A DNA stretch of 64,000 nt from Heterohyrax brucei (Eukaryota; Chordata; Mammalia; Hyracoidea; Procaviidae): the NCBI GenBank assembly GCA_028571685.1, contig CM053143.1, positions 142,882,829 through 142,946,828 of the forward strand, given 5' to 3'. Below are positions 55,091 to 64,000 of this stretch, piece by piece. Position numbers and translations under genes: made by a program. Positions within the stretch are counted from its first letter, which is position 1; each line of letters starts with the position of its first letter. The notes below the pieces were generated by a model. That model worked only from the letters and a program-made list of their open reading frames with translations. It ran no database searches and was not told the origin of the DNA.

Positions 55091-55164
55091 GATATCTTTT
55101 TATAACACTCTGAGCATTCCTTATCAACTGATCACAGTCATCATGAGAGGCAAACAAAAAAATG

Positions 55165-55303
55165 AACAAACAAACCTAGTGCCGTTGAGTCAATTCTGAC
55201 TCATCGCGACCCTATGGGACAGAATGAACTGCTCCATAGAGTTTCCAAGGAGCGTATTCAAACTGTCAGCCTTTTCGTTAGCAGATGTAGCACTTGATGG
55301 CTA
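55165..55303 (-). mobile_element. AfroSINE copy (antisense)
   Basis: ACCTAGTGCCGTTGAGTCAA to GCAGATGTAGCACTTGATGG, with a small deletion in the body. Confidence 0.9.
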
Positions 55304-55319
55304 AAGTCCAGCTTGGATG

Positions 55320-55760
55320 ATACATAGTTTGTTGGTTACGTATCTCCTTTTCCTATTTCTCAAATTCACTGTGAGAGGGTTCTTTCTGTTACCTGGGCCT
55401 CTGAAAGTTTTACTTTTTGGTGAAGTTCAGCTTCCATAAATTCAATATTATTCAAATCTGCCAGATGGCCTAGTGTCACTGGTGGCCATATGATCTCAGT
55501 GGAAGTTGCCATTATTTCCTTTTGGAGGCTTGTTTATCACACATTTGCCTTACCAGTAGCAGAGTCTTCTCTTCCTGTTTTCAAGTTTATGCCCTTCTTG
55601 GAATGTGTATCAGGTTCCTGTTTCTGGCTGTTTTTCGTAGGCATGACTGACTTACCCCGCTCCTCTGCGGATGTTCACAGTTTTCCTAATACCTTTTTTC
55701 CAGTTGAGTCATTCTTCAAGGCTTCTTTAAGATACTATGACCATTCAGAATTCTAACCCA
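55320..55760 (-). pseudogene. Decayed coding-like sequence of unknown origin
   Basis: Minus strand shows several overlapping open pieces in more than one frame: a lysine-rich piece (SVMPTKNSQKQEPDTHSKKG, about 55670-55560) and a later one (HLADLNNIEFMEAELHQKVK, about 55460-55360) that looks like the start of a coiled coil. A frameshift and an internal stop separate them. Either a processed-pseudogene remnant or the upstream part of the L1M element next to it. I cannot name a parent. Confidence 0.3.
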
Positions 55761-55818
55761 GTTTTATAACATCAGCGTTACTTTATGATAACATGCTGAA
55801 GACTAATAACAAGAATTA

Positions 55819-55916
55819 ACTTCTACCCGTTGTTCCCAAATCATCTTGTCTGCAAAGAAAAAGCAAAACTTCCACCCGTTGTTCCCAGATCATCTTGTCT
55901 GCAAAGAAAAAGCAGA
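55819..55916 (+). repeat. 49-bp tandem duplication
   Basis: Two 49-base units (55819-55867, 55868-55916), each containing CCCGTTGTTCCCA and TCATCTTGTCTGCAAAGAAA. They differ at about three positions. Confidence 0.93.
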
Positions 55917-56249
55917 ACTGTTTGCTTCCACGATGGTGACTATGCATTGAAAAGGCAGAAAACAGTGCTTCCAAGGCTATCACAGACCTGGTGCAGTAGT
56001 GACTTGTTTTCTGGAGAAGGATAGAGAAGGATAAGGTGGTTAGGAGATGCTTATGCAGCTGGAACCCACTAGGTACCACTCTGAGCCATACTTGGTATTG
56101 GAGGACCTGCAGTGCTTTTTGCCCTCATTGTGCTTCTCAAAAAGCTTTACCTTTTCTAAATAGAGGCTTTAAAGTCATTACAACCTCTCTTTCTACAAGG
56201 AACAGTTATTGTTTTTTTCCTCTGATGTGTTAAGTGCTTCAAATAAATT

Positions 56250-56325
56250 CTTTTTGTCCTCTTTGCGGGATTGTGAACTCTTGTAGGGAAAACAGCACTT
56301 AATAAATACTGGATTAATGTATGGA
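56250..56325 (+). repeat. L2 3' end fragment
   Basis: GATTGTGAACTCTTGTAGGG and CACTTAATAAATACTGG. Confidence 0.55.
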
Positions 56326-56462
56326 ATACTTTTTTAAAGTAATTGTAGACATTTTGGAATGAAGGGGGAGAGAAAAGATATTTGGTCATAATTATCCATG
56401 TTGTATCCCATTGCCTAAGCTCACTGTTTTCTTGAGCAAATGTTCAGTTTACTTTGGCTATA

Positions 56463-56612
56463 TAGGCTGCTGAGTCAGTTACAACTCATAGGGACCCTAT
56501 AGGGCAGAGGAGAACAGCCCCATAGAGTTTGCAGTGAGCACCTGGTGGATTTGAACTGCCGGCCTTTTTGTTAGCAGCAATAGCGCTTACTCACTACACC
56601 ACCAGCATTTCT
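56463..56612 (-). mobile_element. AfroSINE copy (antisense)
   Basis: GCTGAGTCAGTTACAACTCA to CACTACACCACCAGCATTTC. Confidence 0.9.
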
Positions 56613-57510
56613 GGACTGAGTCATATTCAGTTGAGGTTTTTTGAAATGCATTGTTTCTCCTGTTATTTAGAAATTGTCTTCCCTGAAAACATTCTTGAAA
56701 GAACAACATGTATGTTTAGCATTTTTCACCCATGTATTTCTTGTTAGCATAGTGTTGTGATTGCCTTGGTTTTTATGACTAAAAAGAAGGGCTTTGCAGT
56801 AGAGAGGGATGCAAGTGTCAATTAGGTTGTCTAGTCCAGTGAGTTTTGGGTTACTGGAAAGGAAGAGCTATTATATGTGTAACATATAACATGACATATA
56901 TATATGTAACATAGTATTATTTGTGTGTGTGTGTTTCTGTGTGTGTTTTCCTTTTGTAAACTGCATGTCATTTATTTTTGGATATGAAAAGTTTTGAAAA
57001 TACCCATGGAACATCAAAATGCCAGAATTTAGATGTTCATATACTATATGTGGTACTTACAGATTACAACTTTTGTAAGATACACTTTTGTCTTTCATTT
57101 TTGTCGAATTTCAACCAGATTAAATAGGAACAAGTTTTAACTTTTTCTAATTATCCTGCATAGAATTATAGAAGTGTCTTGTCTTATACTGTTTCCTTAG
57201 AAACACTCATGTTGTTATGTGCCCCCAATGTTATGTTTCAGTCACAGCTTGCAGGATCTCCCCATGACAACCCAGAAAATGAAATTACACATTTCTTTTT
57301 CCCTACAAAGGAGCAATTTCAAGGTTTATTTTTATGCAAATAAGACTTCAGTATGTAGTAAGACCTGCTTTTACCATTGGGGTTATTTCTCTTTCACAGA
57401 AGAAGGCTAGCTTTCTTTTCTGTTTTCATGCCTCCCTCCATCCTTTGGTCATGAAGGGAAACAGAAATCAGTTTAACTGATCTATGAGTGTTGTCAGACG
57501 TATAAATTTA
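56613..57510. other. No feature recognised
   Basis: AT-rich, with a TGTGTGTGTG stretch near 56930. No exon candidate found. Confidence 0.4.
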
Positions 57511-57516
57511 AGTATA

Positions 57517-57991
57517 TGTTGTAGTCAGCTAGGGCTACTGTAACAGAAACACCACAAAGTGAATAGCTTTAACAAAGTGAATAGCTTTTACACAGTCGGG
57601 TAGGCTACAAGTCCAAATTGAGGGTGTCTACTCCAGGGGCAGGTTTTCCCCCTTGTCTGCTATGGAGGAAAGTCCTTGTATGGCATCAGCCGTTGTTCAG
57701 GGAGCATCTTGGCACAGGAACCTCAGGTCTGAAGGGATGCACTCTTCTCCAGGTGCTGCTTTCTTCATGGTGTGAGGTTCCCAAATCTTTCTGCCATATT
57801 TGTTCCTTTGTATCTCTAGAGACTGCCTCAAAGCACAGAACAGACTTACACATTGAGAGTTGCTCTACCAACATAACTGCTGCCCATCAACCCTTATTAA
57901 CATCATAGGGGCAGAAATTCCAACATGGAGGAACATCATACAACAGCAGATTGTTACAGGTTTTTTTAGGTAACACATTCAATCCATGACA
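57517..57991 (-). mobile_element. Solo LTR, ERVL/MaLR-like (antisense), exact target duplication
   Basis: 475 bp, TGTTGTAGTCAGCTAGGGC to TTCAATCCATGACA, with TG and CA ends. The flanks GTATA (57512-57516) and GTATA (57992-57996) are identical. AAAGTGAATAGCTTT is duplicated in tandem near 57556-57590. Confidence 0.95.
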
Positions 57992-58279
57992 GTATAAATG
58001 TTTTTAATTGCTTTAAGATAATTTTAAATTTCTTTGTCACATTTAAAGAAGTCCTAGAAACACTGCATTGAAAACTGTTTGCCACAGGTTCTGGCATCTT
58101 TAGCTCATAATATATTTGTTTTCCCTTTTTTTTTTGCTGAGTTGGTGGTCCATCCTTCTTGCCTCACTGTACCGTGGTATGGCATCTGTGCTATGCCACC
58201 AAGGTTCTCAGACTGTCAGTGTACTCACTGGATTCTTTGTGCAGTCATTAAAAGAAAAATTTGTGGAGCTTTTAAAATT

Positions 58280-58400
58280 TTAATTTTTTATTGTGATTAA
58301 GTGAAAGTTTATGATTAAAGTCAATTTGCCGTATAAAACCTCAAGGACCTGCCTCTATGCAACTGTATCTGCTCAAATTGTGGATTTTTGTATACCCATT
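58280..58400 (-). mobile_element. Lineage L1 3' end (antisense)
   Basis: TTTTTTATTGTGATTAAGTG then AAAGTCAATTTGCCGTATAA. Severely 5' truncated. 58400-58815 is unassigned. Confidence 0.75.
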
Positions 58401-58816
58401 ATTAAAAAAAATTAAACAGTACTGAAATGTACAAAGAAGAAATGAAAAATAGCCCCAAACCCATTCCAGAGAGAATTTTTGTGAATCTTCTGTAAGTTAC
58501 CTCTATCATTGTTTAACCTTTGAAAAATCTTTGCCAACTTTCTAGAAAATAATTATCTTAAGGAACATTATGTGCAACCGTTTATGTGAAGCTAAATTCT
58601 GCAATCTGTGTTTATGTACATGTGATTATGATATTGTAGTTTATGCGTGATGTTTTTGATTAACGTTTCACATAGATACTGTCTTATAGAAGTGATTGTT
58701 TGCAATAACTATATGGTATTCAATCATGATAATACATAATGGGATTTTGAGCCATTTCCCAAATTACTGGACATTTGGGGCATTTTTTAATTTTTTAAAA
58801 GTGAGTGGTGTTGTTT

Positions 58817-58975
58817 TCGAAACGTTCGTGGCGTAGTGGTTAAGTGCTACAGCTGCTAACCAAAAGGTTGACCGTTTAAATCCACTGGTCATTCCTTGGA
58901 AGCTCTATGGGATAGTTCTACTCTGTCTTATAGGGTTGTTAAGAGTTGGAATTGACTTGAAGGCAATGTGGGTTT
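58817..58975 (+). mobile_element. AfroSINE copy
   Basis: CGTTCGTGGCGTAGTGGTTA, GCTGCTAACCAAAAGGTTGA and GGGTTGTTAAGAGTTGGAAT. Confidence 0.93.
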
Positions 58976-59439
58976 TTTTTTTAAGTGTTATCATTACATT
59001 TTTTTTTTTTTTTTCCATTTTGGAAACTTTCTTTGGGGAATATTTCTCTAAATATCACTTTGAGTTAAGGTTTTCTAGCTTCTATTAATCATTGTCAGAA
59101 GGACTCAAAACTTTAAAAAGCTCATCAGCTACCTGAAAAATGTTGAACTGGCAGATGTTGTGTTAGAAATGCTTTTACAACAATAAAAAAAGAGGTGTAG
59201 GGGCTGAAGAATTTGAAAAACTGACTCACCAGCTAGTAGAGTCCTATAGAGTTTCCATTTTCTTCTTTGATCTTTTAGAACAGCAGCAACTCCATTGTGT
59301 AAGGAAGGATAGAAGATGTAACTGGAGCCACTGAGCCATGTTATAGTCATGTAGCTATAGTCCAGTAAAGCCTGGGGACTTGGCAAATTCACTTGCAGAG
59401 GCTGTGTTCTTCCTAGTGACATCTATAGTCTCATGTCCT

Positions 59440-60060
59440 TTTTTTCAAAAATAATTTTATTTACTTTGTTGTTATAGAGAATATATGTGCAAAGCATACG
59501 TCGTTTCAACTGACTCCACATGTACAATTTAGTGACACTGATGACATTCTTCGAGTTGTGCAGCCATCCTCACCTTCCTTTTCTGAGTTGTTTCTCCTCT
59601 CCAGTTAATGTAATCTTTGCAGTGGCTCTTTTCAATCTGATCTCGTGAGAGCATGATGTTCAGGGCAGATATGTTTTACTTACTAAGCTAAACTATTGTT
59701 TGGTTTTAAGAAGACTTCAGGGAATACTTTTGGTTTAACTTAAAGATGATTTTAGGACAATAGTTTCAGAGTTTTATCTAAATTCTGTGGTTCTAGGAAG
59801 CCTGGATTCCGTGAGGATTTGAACTCCTGCGTTTTCTCCTTTTTGATCAGGATTCATCTATGGAATCTTTGATCAAAATATTCAGTAATGGTAGCCAGGC
59901 ACCATCCACTTCTTTTAGTCTCCTGGCAAAAGAGGCAGTGGTTCATGGAGGCAATTAGCCACACATTCCATCTCTTCCTCCTATTCTTAACTCGCCGTCG
60001 TCTGCTCCTTCAGGTAAGTAGAGATCAATTATCTTGCCTGCTATGGCTCCTTTTATTTGA
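59440..60060 (-). mobile_element. L1 3' UTR (antisense)
   Basis: ATGTACAATTTAGTGACACT, GATCTCGTGAGAGCATGATG, TGATCAGGATTCATCTATGG and GGTAGCCAGGCACCATCCAC, in the order of the lineage L1 3' UTR. A 105-codon plus frame (59888-60205) starts in it and is not a gene. Confidence 0.82.
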
Positions 60061-61625
60061 CTGCCAGAGTGGTAGGAAAAGTTCCCAGCGATCAGTAACA
60101 AAAGATGTAGTTTGTTATGATATCTATGAACTGCATTTGACCTTCGTAGCTAGTCTAGGGTTCACGAACCTTCCTGTAAGCCGGGAAGGCGTTGTATGTC
60201 CTTAGGGAACTCCAGTCCTCACACCTATTTCCCCATTTTTGCACTGCATAAGCAGTGTGCAGCTGAACAAGCAGAGCAGCCAACAGTGTTAGAGAACTCG
60301 GCATTAATGTAGTCTCTTGATAAAGAACAAGAGCAGCGTGACTTCCTAGTTCGATGTTTCCTTTGATTTCTTTTTGGACATTATACTCTTAAGTGTAAAG
60401 CCCTGGAAAGTCTGGGCTGGATTTCTAAGTCAGCTGTCAAGTGGAATTGTGTTCCTGTGTCTCAGATTTTCCATCTATGAAACAAAGCATAATGGCCCAT
60501 AATTAACATTCTGCTTCAGAAAGATTTATAGCCTAACGCTTTTAAAAGACTTTGAACTTTTTTCAAAGTGTTTTATATGCATTCATGAATAATGAGATGG
60601 CTTGCTCTGTTTGTATATGATGCCCATTTTATAGATGAGAAAAGTGAGCCTCGTAGAGTGTAATAGTAATAGCTTGCTGAAAATTACAAAGAAAATTTAA
60701 CTTAGTATTTATGGATTTTTTTTCTGAGACTTTGTGAAGCAGTAGGATCCAAAATAAAATTTTCATGAGTCTGCCTGTGTCGGGAAAGTGGATTTCATAG
60801 TTTTTGGCAAACATAACCTTTCTGGGGGTTGGACTATTCCTTTGTAAGGGAGAATCATGTTTGATGAATGCACTGTAGTTCTTAAAGAGCATTAAATAAA
60901 TTCAGAAGCCAGGGATAACCTGTCATTTTCAAAGGGACTTTTAAAATACCCCTAATCAAAGGCTATTACATAAATTGAGTAAGAGTGAATTTGGGAAGAT
61001 ATGTTTTTAAAGTCAGGAATAGAGAGGGAACTGAGAGACAGAACAAAGATTAGGCACAAATGGATATTTCTCAGGATACAGATGTGACTGAACTAGCCTA
61101 ACGATATATTTTTAAATAAATCATGCATAAGTTTACAGTCAACATTGAATCTACTGGGACACTAAAAAGTCAAGTTGCTGATTTCAAGTCTATGCAAAAT
61201 GGCAAGGAATTGATAAAGAATGAATCCATCTGTGCATGCAGAATAGAGATTCCAGTTTTGGCTCAAGAAAGCAACTGAAGAATTATTTTTAACTCTTGCC
61301 TGAAAACATTCACTAAATGTATGATTTGGAACAAAAATACTAACTAAATTTTGACTGTTGTCATAAACAATTGAAAAATGCTGTTTTACCTGTTTACATA
61401 ATACTTCAGCATTTGACGTAGTTTCTGCATTTTTTCATCAAAACACCTCAAAGATATAATGAGCTTAGTGCAAAGCAAATAAATTTATCAGTTGGATAGA
61501 AGAGAGAGTAAAACTTTCCCATCCAACTCTTCAGTTTAGAAAAATAAACGCTGAAGAGACTTGTGCACTATCTTCTACCGTGACATTCTAAGCAAAAAGA
61601 TATGAGGATAACCATTAATTTTCAC
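60061..61625. other. Mostly unassigned; MIR-like part at 60565-60690
   Basis: GATGCCCATTTTATAGATGA and AAAAGTGAGCCTCGTAGAG (about 60620-60660) are the MIR core. No other repeat and no exon recognised. Confidence 0.45.
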
Positions 61626-62129
61626 TGTGATGTTTAGGGGTTGTGTGTCCACTTGGCCAAGCTGTCATCGTTAGAGGATTGGCAGTTATGATGCAGTTTG
61701 GCAGTTGTATAATGGTGTAATTATATCTGTAATGAGATCTGACATAATGCGATCATCTACATGATGAGATCTGTTGTGAGCAGTCAATCAGTTGAAAGGG
61801 AGTTTCCTTGGGGTGTGGCCTGAATTCAATATAGGTGGACTTTCTCACAAAGGTCATTGGCTTTTGCTCACTCTGGACCCTGCAGTGGCACCTGTTCATT
61901 TAGCCCCCGTTCTTGGGATTTGAGCTAGAAGCTTATATGCCATCTGACTTTCATATCTTGGCTTCACCAGCATCTGTGGCTGTATCAGTCAGGAAAAACT
62001 CATAGACTGACCTACAAACTTAGGACTTTCTAACCTCTACAACTGCATGACCCCTTTCCTTTGTATAAGTCTCTCTATATATGTATTTATACACTGGTTT
62101 TGCTTCTCTAGAGCACCCAGCCTATGACA
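61626..62129 (+). mobile_element. Solo LTR, second ERVL-like family, exact target duplication
   Basis: 504 bp, TGTGATGTTTAGGGGTTGTG to CACCCAGCCTATGACA, with TG and CA ends. The flanks TTCAC (61621-61625) and TTCAC (62130-62134) are identical. This copy defines the ends of the family also seen at 8766-9280 and 34968-35502. Confidence 0.93.
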
Positions 62130-62149
62130 TTCACATTCTTGATTCCCAA

Positions 62150-62335
62150 ATAATGATACCCATCTCCAGTATTATTGAGTGCATATGGTGTGCTAGGCTC
62201 CACGCTAAGATTTTAACGTGGATTCTTCGATTTAAGATTATTTTCATCATTTTATAGATGAAGAGGCTGAAACTCAAGGAGATTCTGTAACATTCTGTAA
62301 ATGGTAAGTGGTGGAGCCATGCATTCTGACTCCAA
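62150..62335 (+). repeat. MIR
   Basis: GTGCATATGGTGTGCTAGGC, TCATTTTATAGATGAAGAGG and GTAAGTGGTGGAGCC follow MIR core order. Confidence 0.8.
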
Positions 62336-62559
62336 AGTTCTCTCACTCACTAAGAATTCTACCGAGTTAGACTCAGCTGTGCTTCTCTTGTCTTTCTGCC
62401 TTATTTTCCCTCCTGGTAAATGGAGTTAATAAATCTAGAAGGAAATGTGAAGGTCTGATTCAAGTCAAACCAAAATAAGCAGTTCCTCTGGATACTGCTC
62501 CAAACCTTTAATCTTGTGGACCCTAAGATGTCTTCATAGGAGCACTATCAAATGGAAAT

Positions 62560-62990
62560 ATTCTGTGAGTCAGTGCAAATGATTTTTACTTGGCTAGTAA
62601 CAAAAAGGTTAACAGTTCAAAACCACCCAGTAGTGCTGGGGAAGAAAGGCCTGGCGATCTACTTCTGTAAGATTAAGACAGACTATTTTTGCCATCAAGT
62701 TGATTTGAACTCGTGATGACTTCATGTGTGTCAGAGTAGCGCTGGGCTCCATAGAGTCTTCAGTGGCCGATTTTTTGGAACATCACCAGGCGTTTCTTTC
62801 AAGGTGCCTCTGGGTGGATTTGAATGAGCCAACTTTTAAGTTAGCAGCTGAGTGCTTAACTGTTTGCACCCTGAGGACTCTAAGATGACATCCTATGAAA
62901 GCCCTAGAGCGTACAGTCCTGCTCTGACATGTTTGGGGTCATCATGAGTTGGCATCCACTTTACAGCAGTGGGATGAGGGGTAGATGTGA
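62560..62990 (+). mobile_element. AfroSINE (second subfamily) split by another SINE
   Basis: Sense copy 62580-62680 (AACAAAAAGGTTAACAGTTC, GAAGAAAGGCCTGGCGATCT) resumes at 62886 (ATCCTATGAAAGCCCTAGAG, GTCATCATGAGTTGGCATCC). The antisense insert lies between. The A-box end is eroded. Confidence 0.82.
62690..62882 (-). mobile_element. AfroSINE (second subfamily) nested in a SINE
   Basis: TTGCCATCAAGTTGATTTGA to TTTGCACCCTGAGGACTC. Flanked by TAAGATTAAGACA and TAAGATGACA, a likely aged target duplication. Confidence 0.87.
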
Positions 62991-63019
62991 GGTACATATG
63001 TAATTAAAAAATCTCTAGT

Positions 63020-63042
63020 AGCCACACACACACACACACAAA
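63020..63042 (+). repeat. Short (CA)n
   Basis: CCACACACACACACACACA, followed by unassigned AT-rich DNA. Confidence 0.85.
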
Positions 63043-63138
63043 TAGATGAAATTAATTTCAATAATATATATCATCTAGCCCAATATGTAAGAATTATAAT
63101 TTCAAGATATAACCTATAAAAAATTATTAATGAGATTA

Positions 63139-63262
63139 CAGTCAGCCCTCTTCATCTGCAGATTCCAAATCCAGAGATTCAAACAATTGTGGATGGAAAA
63201 TATTGGGAAAAAAGAAATTCTAGAAAATTCTAAAAAAAAAAGACACAATTAGCAAAGTTTTG
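63139..63262. mobile_element. Tigger-type DNA transposon end
   Basis: CAGTCAGCCCTCTTCATCTG, GATTCAAACAATTGTGGATG and AAAATATTGGG: the terminal region of a Tigger (pogo/mariner) element, truncated after about 120 bases. 63263-63545 is unassigned and has a TGCTCTTTGGCCC direct repeat at about 63290-63316. Confidence 0.6.
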
Positions 63263-63545
63263 CCTATGTTCTGAATGCCAACTCTGCTCTGCTCTTTGGC
63301 CCTTGCTCTTTGGCCCGAGTGGCCCTAGCTGAGCGCCATGCCCATTGAGGTGCTTACATGGTCCTGTTACTTCCTTACATGGGAAAAGGGTGGCCAGGAG
63401 AAATGAAGGCCTCTTCTTCTCCCACACCTAACCTGGTGGGGCCCAGAACCTGCCAAGGGGCTGACACATGCTCAGGGAATACCTTTCAGTCCGCATCTCT
63501 GGTTCTAGCTTTATATTGAAACACTATCCCATTTTATGAAGAATG

Positions 63546-64000
63546 TGTCAGGTATTTAGTGCTGCTATAACAGAAATAGCACCAGGGGATTTTAACAAAT
63601 GGAGATTTCTTCTCTCACAGTCTAGGATGCTAGGAGTCCAAATTTAGGGCTCTGGCTTTTGGGTAAAGTTGTTTGTCATCATCAGCCTTCCCCTGGCCTA
63701 GGAGCTTCTCAGTGCAGGGACCCAGGGTCCAATGGACACGGTGCACCCCTGCTGCTTCTTTCCTGGTGGTGTGAAGTCTCTATCTCTCTGCTACTTTCTT
63801 GGTGGCACTAGGCTCTTAGCTCTCTGCTTGATTCTCTTTTCTTGTATGCCTTATAAGATAAAAGGTGATGCAGACCACACCCAAGGGCCACTCTGCTTAC
63901 ATCAGATCAGGGCTGTGACGTAAATGAAGGTATTACATTCCACTCTAACCCTCTTTAGCATAACCAAATGTTGCCTCAGTAACTCGGCAGAGAACAGGAT
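63546..64000 (-). mobile_element. LTR, ERVL/MaLR-like (antisense), cut by the window end
   Basis: TGTCAGGTATTTAGTGCTGC at the start. Continues beyond the window, so the far end and target duplication cannot be judged. A 63-codon plus frame inside is incidental. Confidence 0.88.

Noticed and set aside
59888-60205. A 105-codon plus frame starting with ATG and followed at 60013 by a perfect splice donor (CAG/GTAAGTAG), at first sight a first coding exon downstream of the CpG island.
   Set aside because: The whole stretch matches the antisense L1 3' UTR in order and wording (GGTAGCCAGGCACCATCCAC and so on). The donor is part of that repeat.
1-64000. CRISPR arrays, operons, prophage or other microbial systems.
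   Set aside because: No regularly spaced repeats, no compact coding and no ribosome-binding sites. The repeat content is plainly that of a placental mammal.

Overview
The window is non-coding mammalian DNA, most likely from an afrotherian and probably a proboscidean (elephant-like) genome. The main evidence is about 45 copies or fragments of the Afrotheria-specific tRNA-type SINE (AfroSINE). Alongside them are long pieces of the RTE-clade LINE whose 3' end this SINE shares, lineage-type L1 3' UTRs, and many solo LTRs of an ERVL/MaLR-like family. Older eutherian repeats (MIR, L2, a hAT element, a Tigger end, L1M pieces) fill the rest. I found no intact protein-coding gene, no tRNA or rRNA gene, no CRISPR array and nothing bacterial. 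Almost every ORF longer than 60 codons lies inside a decayed transposon.

Layout. 1-3.0 kb: two antisense RTE pieces around a truncated LTR. 3-10.4 kb: L1, RTE and SINE debris, including a sense RTE split by an LTR (7.75-9.47 kb). 10.9-17.3 kb: three solo LTRs around an RTE copy whose 5' half is inverted (12.1-14.9 kb). 17.3-25.5 kb: old L1, a class I ERV LTR nested in L1 (18.4-18.95 kb), two more solo LTRs and an RTE tail. 28.3-29.9 kb: the 5' part of a MaLR/ERVL provirus with LTR and primer-binding site, minus strand. 29.9-32.8 kb: a sense L1 (late ORF2 and 3' UTR) broken by SINEs. 33-46 kb: SINE-rich, with a nested LTR, a hAT element, a large antisense L1 (39.5-42.7 kb) and a (CA)n array. 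46-47 kb: a very dense SINE cluster.

47.4-48.5 kb holds the only gene-like signal: a CpG island with clustered GC boxes and a consensus splice donor (exon end at 47825). It looks like the promoter and non-coding first exon of a plus-strand gene, but no later exon could be recognised within the window and the gene is not identified. An AfroSINE has inserted inside the island. 48.5-64 kb would be intron or flank, and carries more L1, SINE and LTR copies.

The interest lies in transposon structure: an RTE copy with twin-priming geometry, an RTE reduced to its two ends, two abutting LTRs, several LTRs with exact 5-bp target-site duplications, and nested SINEs. I see no convincing new biological system. 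Names of lineage-specific repeat families are from memory, so classes are firmer than names; repeat boundaries are good to roughly 5-20 bases unless a duplication is quoted.
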